Source: JBGTHB01 sp041746415 (GTDB taxonomy: Bacteria > Pseudomonadota > Gammaproteobacteria > Coxiellales > Coxiellaceae). Taken from it: a stretch of DNA of 18,900 nt. Location: NCBI GenBank assembly GCA_041746415.1, contig JBGTHB010000142.1, positions 1 to 18,900 of the forward strand, in the 5' to 3' direction. The translations under genes and the position numbers were made by a program. Positions within the stretch are counted from its first letter, which is position 1. The number at the start of each line of letters is the position of its first letter. The notes under the pieces were generated by a model, which was not told the origin of the DNA, did not search any database, and was given only the letters and a program-made list of their open reading frames with translations. This document shows, one piece after another, positions 14,835 through 18,900 of the stretch.

Positions 14835-16664
14835 ATGCTTGAGTTTAAAGAGTTAAGCCTGCAAGTAGGCGACAAAGTGTTGTTATCCACCGCGAGTGTT
14901 CGGCTTGAGGATCACTATCGCGTGGGTCTAGTGGGCAGAAATGGCAGCGGCAAATCCAGTTTAATTAAATTATTACTAGGGCAGCTTTCCGCTGACATGA
15001 CCGTTACCAACACTATTGTGCGCCATGATATCGGTTATTTAGAGCAGAATTTACCGGAAGGTGAATTAACCGCAATTGAGTTTGCTAAAACAGGCGATTG
15101 GCGTTGGCTGCAAGTACAGCATGATTTACGCGAAGCAGAAATAGCTGAAGATGGTGAAAAGATCGCGTTGGGTTTTGTGCGTTTACAAGAAATTGATGGT
15201 TACACCATAGAAGCACGTGCTGCAAAAATATTAAATGGTTTGGGTTTTACGTCAGCGCAATTTGAGTTGCCCGTGAAAAGTTTTTCAGGTGGTTGGCAGA
15301 TGCGGTTGCAGTTGGCAAAAGTGCTGTTGTCGAATGCCGATATGCTGTTGTTGGATGAGCCTACCAATCATTTAGATATTGATGCCATTATTTGGTTAGC
15401 CGGCTGGTTAAAGCAATGTCGCGCCATGCAAATTATTATTTCACATGACCGTGATTTTTTAGATGACGTGTGTACGCATACTTTGCATTTGGCTAATCAA
15501 GCTTTGAAGTTATACGACGGTAATTATACGCAATTTCAAAAACAATATGCCGAAGCACGTTTGGTTGATGAGCGTACTCGTAAAAAAACCGAAGCCAAGC
15601 GCGCTCATATGGAAGCGTTTGTAAATCGCTTTAAAGCCAAAGCCTCAAAAGCCAAGCAAGCACAAAGCCGTATGAAGGCGTTAGAAAAATTAGAAGTCAG
15701 TGTGATGGCGCAAGAAGAAGGGGTGTATCAATTTAATTTTTCATCGGATATTCCGTTAACGGGTCCCTTGCTGACGTTGCAGGGTGAAGTGGGTTATCCT
15801 GAAAATTCCTTGTTAGAGAATTTAAATTTTAGTCTGTATCAAGCTGACCGCGTCGGTATTGTTGGACGTAATGGCATGGGTAAAACCACCTTATTAAATA
15901 CGTTGGCCCAACAACAGCATTTGTTGAGCGGCGAAATTTTTATTAGTAGTAAACTTAAAGTTGGCTATTATGCACAAAATCAAGCTGAGCGTTTTCATGC
16001 AGAAAGTTCGCCATTGGCTATTGTAATGGAGCAAGAAAAGTCGTTTGGTGAAAAACAGGCACGTGCCTTTTTGGGGCGTATTGGTTTCTCAGGCGATCGC
16101 GTGCACGAGCCGATTGCGCAATTTTCCGGTGGCGAGCGTTCGCGCCTGGCGTTGGCCCTGCTCAGCAATAAAAAACCGCATCTGCTGATTTTAGATGAGC
16201 CAACCAACCACTTGGATTTGGAATCCAAGGAGGCATTGATTTTGGCGTTATTGGATTTTAGTGGCGCGTTAATTGTGGTGTCGCATGATCGTTATTTCAT
16301 GACGAGCGTGACGAATCAGATTTTTTATCTTTACGATAAAAAATTGCATCAGCTTGAAGGCAGTGATTGGCATGAGCTTGAAGAGCAATTATTGCAGGCA
16401 GATAAGCCCACAGTGGCTAAGGCTCCTGCATCTAAGTTGAAAAAAAAACAGTCCGGCAGTCCCAAACAAGCTGAAAAAATTGAGCAGCAACTGCATCGTA
16501 AGGCGCAAGCAATTATACAAATTGAAAAAGAAATGGTAGCGCTGAGCAGTTTGCCTGATTTGTTGAATAACCCCGACTATCAAAAATTGAGTCAGCACCA
16601 CGTGGCGTTAAAGCAAGAAATTGAGGCGCTCGAAGCAAAGTGGTTAGAAGAGAATGATTCATAA
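14835..16664 (+). CDS. yheS: ABC-F family ATPase, YheS type
   Basis: This soluble twin-ATPase protein of 609 residues (E. coli YheS 637) has no membrane segments. First cassette: Walker A GRNGSGKS (34-41), signature FSGGW (150-154), Walker B LLLDEPTNHLD (171-181), switch SHDRDFLD (203-210). A basic interdomain linker (about 240-290) contains RFKAKASKAKQAQSRMKALE, the P-site-tRNA-interaction motif. Second cassette: GRNGMGKT (344-351), FSGGERSRLAL (430-440), LILDEPTNHLDLES (451-464), SHDRYF (483-488). The FSGGW signature and linker are as in YheS. ABC-F proteins bind the ribosome E site and relieve translational stalls. A coiled C-terminal tail follows (about 560-609). I chose ATG 14835 (MLEFKELSLQ), since the longer frame begins inside the repeat element. 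Confidence 0.92.
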   Translation: MLEFKELSLQVGDKVLLSTASVRLEDHYRVGLVGRNGSGKSSLIKLLLGQLSADMTVTNTIVRHDIGYLEQNLPEGELTAIEFAKTGDWRWLQVQHDLREAEIAEDGEKIALGFVRLQEIDGYTIEARAAKILNGLGFTSAQFELPVKSFSGGWQMRLQLAKVLLSNADMLLLDEPTNHLDIDAIIWLAGWLKQCRAMQIIISHDRDFLDDVCTHTLHLANQALKLYDGNYTQFQKQYAEARLVDERTRKKTEAKRAHMEAFVNRFKAKASKAKQAQSRMKALEKLEVSVMAQEEGVYQFNFSSDIPLTGPLLTLQGEVGYPENSLLENLNFSLYQADRVGIVGRNGMGKTTLLNTLAQQQHLLSGEIFISSKLKVGYYAQNQAERFHAESSPLAIVMEQEKSFGEKQARAFLGRIGFSGDRVHEPIAQFSGGERSRLALALLSNKKPHLLILDEPTNHLDLESKEALILALLDFSGALIVVSHDRYFMTSVTNQIFYLYDKKLHQLEGSDWHELEEQLLQADKPTVAKAPASKLKKKQSGSPKQAEKIEQQLHRKAQAIIQIEKEMVALSSLPDLLNNPDYQKLSQHHVALKQEIEALEAKWLEENDS

Positions 16665-16705
16665 CAGTGCTTGTTTCACCACCATGGAATGGTTAGTATT
16701 TAATA

Positions 16706-17254
16706 GTGGCAATATGGATGGCCCAACGCGCAAAAAGCCGCGCCAAATTTCACTTAAATCCTCCGCGTAAAAAATTTACCTCGGGACACTATTGTTTTTA
16801 TCTCGGCAAAAAATATCGTCTTAAATTGATTCGTGGTGAAAAAAATCAGATTGAAGTTAAAAAGCGCATCATTGTATTAACCCATAAAAATAAAATCACC
16901 ACCAAACGTGCACATGCGATTTTAGATGCCTGGTATTTTTCTCAAGCTAAATTAGTATTTGAAAGTCTGCTCACTAAATGTTGGAAAGTATTTAGTTATC
17001 GTGGTGCTCCAAAGCCAAAGATGCTAGTGAGACGTATGCAAACCTGCTGGGGAGTTTTTTCTTCCCATGGCCATGTTATTACTATCAATCGTGATCTGAT
17101 TAAAGTGCACAAAGCATGCATAATTTATGTTATTTTTCATGAGCTGTGTCATTTAAAATCCATGTACCACGATGAAAAATTTCATACCTGTTTAGATGCT
17201 GAATTACCCAATTGGCGACGGGCACGTGCATTGTTGGATAAATGGGTATATTGA
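16706..17254 (+). CDS. YgjP/DUF45-type metallopeptidase domain protein, N-terminally short
   Basis: The 182-residue product has the zinc-peptidase motif HELCH (145-149) with a third His at 155 (HELCHLKSMYH). Before it is RRMQTCWGVFSSHGHVITINRDLI (109-132), the counterpart of the family's MKTRWGSC...LN. These define the DUF45/WLM group related to SprT and M48 peptidases. Full-length relatives begin about 40-45 residues earlier with a small beta domain; here the frame is closed by a stop at 16694, so that part is missing. RKKFTSGHYCFYLGKKYRL (21-39) is the usual join to it. Two starts are possible: GTG 16706 and ATG 16718, neither with a good ribosome-binding site. It follows yheS by 41 bases. 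It may be a decaying gene. Confidence 0.72.
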   Translation: MAIWMAQRAKSRAKFHLNPPRKKFTSGHYCFYLGKKYRLKLIRGEKNQIEVKKRIIVLTHKNKITTKRAHAILDAWYFSQAKLVFESLLTKCWKVFSYRGAPKPKMLVRRMQTCWGVFSSHGHVITINRDLIKVHKACIIYVIFHELCHLKSMYHDEKFHTCLDAELPNWRRARALLDKWVY

Positions 17255-17305
17255 GAGGATAGCAATGCAAGAGTTAGTGTAAAGAGGTGGCAGTACTTTT
17301 AAACT

Positions 17306-17337
17306 AAAAAAGCTGGGCATCCTGCACCAGCTTTTTT
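17306..17337. terminator. Strong bidirectional intrinsic terminator
   Basis: AAAAAAGCTGG (17306-17316) and CCAGCTTTTTT (17327-17337) form a perfect 11-bp stem whose loop can add a GCA/TGC extension. It has a run of six T on the + strand and, by symmetry, six on the minus strand. It lies 51 bases after the metallopeptidase stop and ends that transcript. Confidence 0.88.
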
Positions 17338-17757
17338 GGCTAATTCTTCTCATTCCCTGAGAGCGGCGAATCCTTCCGCCTTCCATGTCTAACTTCAAAA
17401 TCCATTTTTTCCCTTAAGACAAGAGCATTGTAGCTTGATCAAAGATAATATAATGCCCTACAAATGGGATTTGGCTTGTGAGACATTAGCCTTTGTTGAA
17501 TTAGGCATACGGCTGGCTCGTAGGTGATTTTGCATCGACCTGGCTACTACTTTTGACTCATATCACTGCTAAATAAAGCCAGCCTTATTATTTTTGGCCT
17601 GGTTCGCTAGGACGAAACACTATTCTTTACAATAAGGGCGAGTCCATATAAGGCTCTAAAGAAAGGCATAATTTTTTATCTCGTTTGGATCGTTAAATCC
17701 CGCAACTTGCAGTATCAAGCGGGGCCTGCAAAGAAAGCGGGACCTCCCAACTGGCTT
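17338..17757. other. 420-base gene-free stretch between terminator and phospholipase D gene
   Basis: No frame here has coding character and I see no tRNA. It contains a consensus TATAAT at 17449-17454 and a nested inverted-repeat structure at 17511-17584, described separately. There is also a near-direct repeat AAGCGGGGCCTGC/AAGCGGGACCTCC (about 17718 and 17735). Nothing else stands out. Confidence 0.6.
17461..17595 (+). ncRNA. Candidate small structured RNA (unassigned)
   Basis: A perfect -10 TATAAT (17449-17454) has a weak TTGTAG 15 bases upstream. Downstream, GGCTGGCT (17511-17518) pairs with AGCCAGCC (17577-17584), and inside it GGTGAT (17523-17528) pairs with ATCACT (17562-17567, one G-U), giving a nested two-stem rod. 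It is followed at once by a T-rich run (17585-17595). The boundaries are guesses. It matches no RNA family I can name. Confidence 0.25.
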
Positions 17758-17790
17758 TTTAAGTATTATTTAAGTTGAAGAAAGTATGGT
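17758..17790 (+). promoter_or_regulatory. PmrA-box-like direct repeat and -10 before the phospholipase D gene
   Basis: TTTAAG-TATTA-TTTAAG (17758-17774) fully matches the YTTAAK-N5-YTTAAK form of the PmrA box. After the second TTAA come 11 bases, then TATGGT (17785-17790; 4/6 to TATAAT), then 7 bases, then ATG at 17798. The half-site to -10 distance suits a response regulator acting from the -35 region. PmrA controls Dot/Icm effectors in Legionella and Coxiella. Confidence 0.45.
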
Positions 17791-17797
17791 GTTTATT

Positions 17798-18763
17798 ATG
17801 AGAGAAAGTGGTGGTGCAGTTAATGATAAAGGGGTTGGGGCTGTAGCCAGCGAACAGGATTGCTGTGCAGTTGATACGGTTAGATTTTATCTTTCGGCTT
17901 ATGATAATAGAGAGCATACCCAAGGCGCATTTCACGATATATTAAAAGGATTAGATAAGGCTGAGATTATTTTATTGAGCGCATGGTCTCTTGATATAGA
18001 TAGTGATTTCGCCATGCCGGATAAAAAATCCTTTTGGCAGCGCCTTGAGCAAGCCAGTCAGCGACAGAATGTCAAAATTTTTATTTTAGTTTGGATGAAC
18101 TGGTGTGGTCATTATGCACCGCTTTCTAAAAGAATAGAAAAAAAAATCACTGAGAGTGCAACGCTAGATAAAAAAAATATTCACGTTTTGGTGGCTAAAA
18201 CGGCAAGTGACCTTAAGAACGGGTGGTTAAATGCCCATCATCAAAAAGCTGTTTGTTCGGATTGGGATACTTATTTTGGCGGGTTGGATTTTACCATGGG
18301 CAGAGTCGATGATTCTACCCACTCTGGTTATTACAATGCACAAGCACCTCTTTTGGCTGGTTGGCACGATGTAACGTGTGTCATTAAGAGCAAATCCGCA
18401 GCTTTAGGTTTTAGAAAGATGTTTTTCGATTTATGGAATGAATATAAAAACTATGGTTCTCTTAGTACCAATCACCCCAACGAGACTGAAGATATAGCTA
18501 GCGTATTAAATCAAAAGGAAGAGAAAATTGTGCATGAGGGTGGTATTACAGCACGACTTTTAACGACGATTCCAATAAGTGGTACACATCACAGCCTTTT
18601 TCCGCAACAACGTGCCCATAGAGGCATTCATGGTCAGTATGTAGCTTCGATTAGCGAGGCTAAAGATTTTATTTTTATTGTAAATCAATTTTTAATTGGA
18701 GATGAGGAGCATCCTGAATGGAATCAAATACCCACTAAATTAGTAGAAAAAATAATAACGTGA
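17798..18763 (+). pseudogene. Eukaryotic-type phospholipase D, truncated after first HKD motif by an IS insertion
   Basis: The product reads 321 residues from ATG 17798 (or 325 from ATG 17786). The first HKD motif is intact: HHQKAVCSD followed by GGLDFTMGRVDD, the form seen in plant/eukaryotic PLDs (HHQKxxxxD...GGLDLxxGR). Later, IHGQYVASISEAKDFIFIVNQF and NQIPTKLVEKI match the segment that in those enzymes leads to the second HKD (SIQxAYxxAIRxAKxFIYIENQYF). The frame then stops at 18761, where an IS3-family end begins, so the second HKD and C-terminus are lost. PLDs need both motifs to hydrolyse phospholipids, so this copy should be inactive unless the rest lies beyond the element. PLD effectors such as LpdA are known in Legionella. 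Confidence 0.85.
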
Positions 18764-18900
18764 TGTGGCAACACTTTTCCGAACATATTTTTAATTAAAT
18801 CTTCTGCGTGCTTCATATTGCTCAGGAGAGTAATAATCATTAGCAGAATGCAATCGCTTGCGATTATAGAACACTTCAATATATTCAAATATTTTTTGTT
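18761..18900 (-). mobile_element. IS3-family insertion sequence, one end, continuing past the window
   Basis: The element's end starts at TGATGTGGCAACAC (18761) or the TG at 18764, in keeping with IS3-family termini that begin with TG. It carries the 3' end of an OrfB transposase on the minus strand. It interrupts the phospholipase D gene; ACG or AACG just before it could be the 3-4 bp target duplication, to be checked against the far side. Confidence 0.8.
18791..18898 (-). CDS. IS3-family transposase (OrfB, DDE/rve), C-terminal 35 residues
   Basis: Reading from the right edge on the minus strand gives KIFEYIEVFYNRKRLHSAND, then YYSPEQYEARRRFN and a stop at 18793-18791. F-Y-N-x-x-R-x-H-S-A with a following S-P-x-x-(F/Y)-E is the classic end of IS3-family integrase-type transposases, lying after the catalytic Glu. 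The rest of the gene is outside the window, so completeness is unknown. The stop is about 30 bases from the element's end, the usual spacing. Confidence 0.88.
   Translation of the reverse strand, partial: QKIFEYIEVFYNRKRLHSANDYYSPEQYEARRRFN

Noticed and set aside
17204..17398. 64-codon minus-strand frame spanning the terminator
   Set aside because: It includes the perfect terminator stem and the end of the metallopeptidase gene; no coding signal.
17520..17550. Faint resemblance of GGTGATTTTGCATCGACC to the 5' end of tmRNA
   Set aside because: The acceptor-stem partner, tag frame and TPsiC end are not found downstream; chance similarity.
1..18900. CRISPR array, tRNA or rRNA genes, prophage or toxin-antitoxin module
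   Set aside because: No regularly spaced repeats, no cloverleaf or rRNA sequence seen; the lone HTH gene has no toxin or phage partner beside it.

Overview
The window (18.9 kb, AT-rich) reads as chromosome of a gammaproteobacterium. The ampE-aceE-aceF-lpd order, the homodimeric E1 type of AceE, YheS, and the XseB/IspA and BioC/MsrB/LplA pairings all point that way. Several features suggest a host-associated lineage such as the Legionellales/Coxiellaceae: a eukaryotic-type phospholipase D gene behind a PmrA-box-like direct repeat, a long low-complexity orphan protein of effector-like layout, small dispersed inverted repeats, an IS3-family insertion, and several conserved genes with eroded ends or motifs. 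The lineage is inference; no rRNA or other marker gene is present.

Layout. 1-1475: the end of a cation/proton antiporter gene, then ampE. 1559-6925: the pyruvate dehydrogenase operon aceE-aceF-lpd. 6939-7103: a small composite inverted repeat. 7165-8511 (-): an unrecognised 448-aa protein. 8669-9133: a MarR regulator, convergent with an N-terminally short comF (-). 9692-11840: a translationally coupled bioC-like/msrB/lplA cluster, followed by a potassium channel gene at 11868-12545. 12502-13444 (-): xseB-ispA, with ispA short at its C-terminus and overlapping the channel gene tail to tail. 13659-14595: a glutathione S-transferase and a small Cro/CI-type regulator. 14654-14772: a second inverted-repeat element. 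14835-17254: an ABC-F ATPase (YheS) and an N-terminally short YgjP-type metallopeptidase. 17306-17337: a strong bidirectional terminator. 17338-17757: a gene-free stretch with a possible structured RNA. 17798-18763: a phospholipase D gene cut off after its first HKD motif by an IS3-family element that runs off the window.

How the genes fit together. AceE, AceF and Lpd form the pyruvate dehydrogenase complex. LplA can attach lipoate to the single lipoyl domain of AceF, so the window holds both the complex and an enzyme able to activate it. The bioC-like gene has lost the recognisable SAM-binding loop and may be inactive. IspA (prenyl diphosphate synthesis), XseB (exonuclease VII small subunit), MsrB (methionine sulfoxide repair) and YheS (ribosome-associated ATPase) are ordinary housekeeping genes.

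Most interesting signal. The two putative effector genes, the orphan at 8511 (-) and the phospholipase D gene at 17798 (+), share the same upstream geometry: TTAA-N7-TTAA, 11 bases, TANNNT, 7 bases, ATG, with no convincing Shine-Dalgarno sequence. This fits PmrA-type control of leaderless or near-leaderless transcripts. Three other genes without a Shine-Dalgarno sequence (aceE, comF, xseB) also have a -10-like hexamer 6-9 bases before the start codon.
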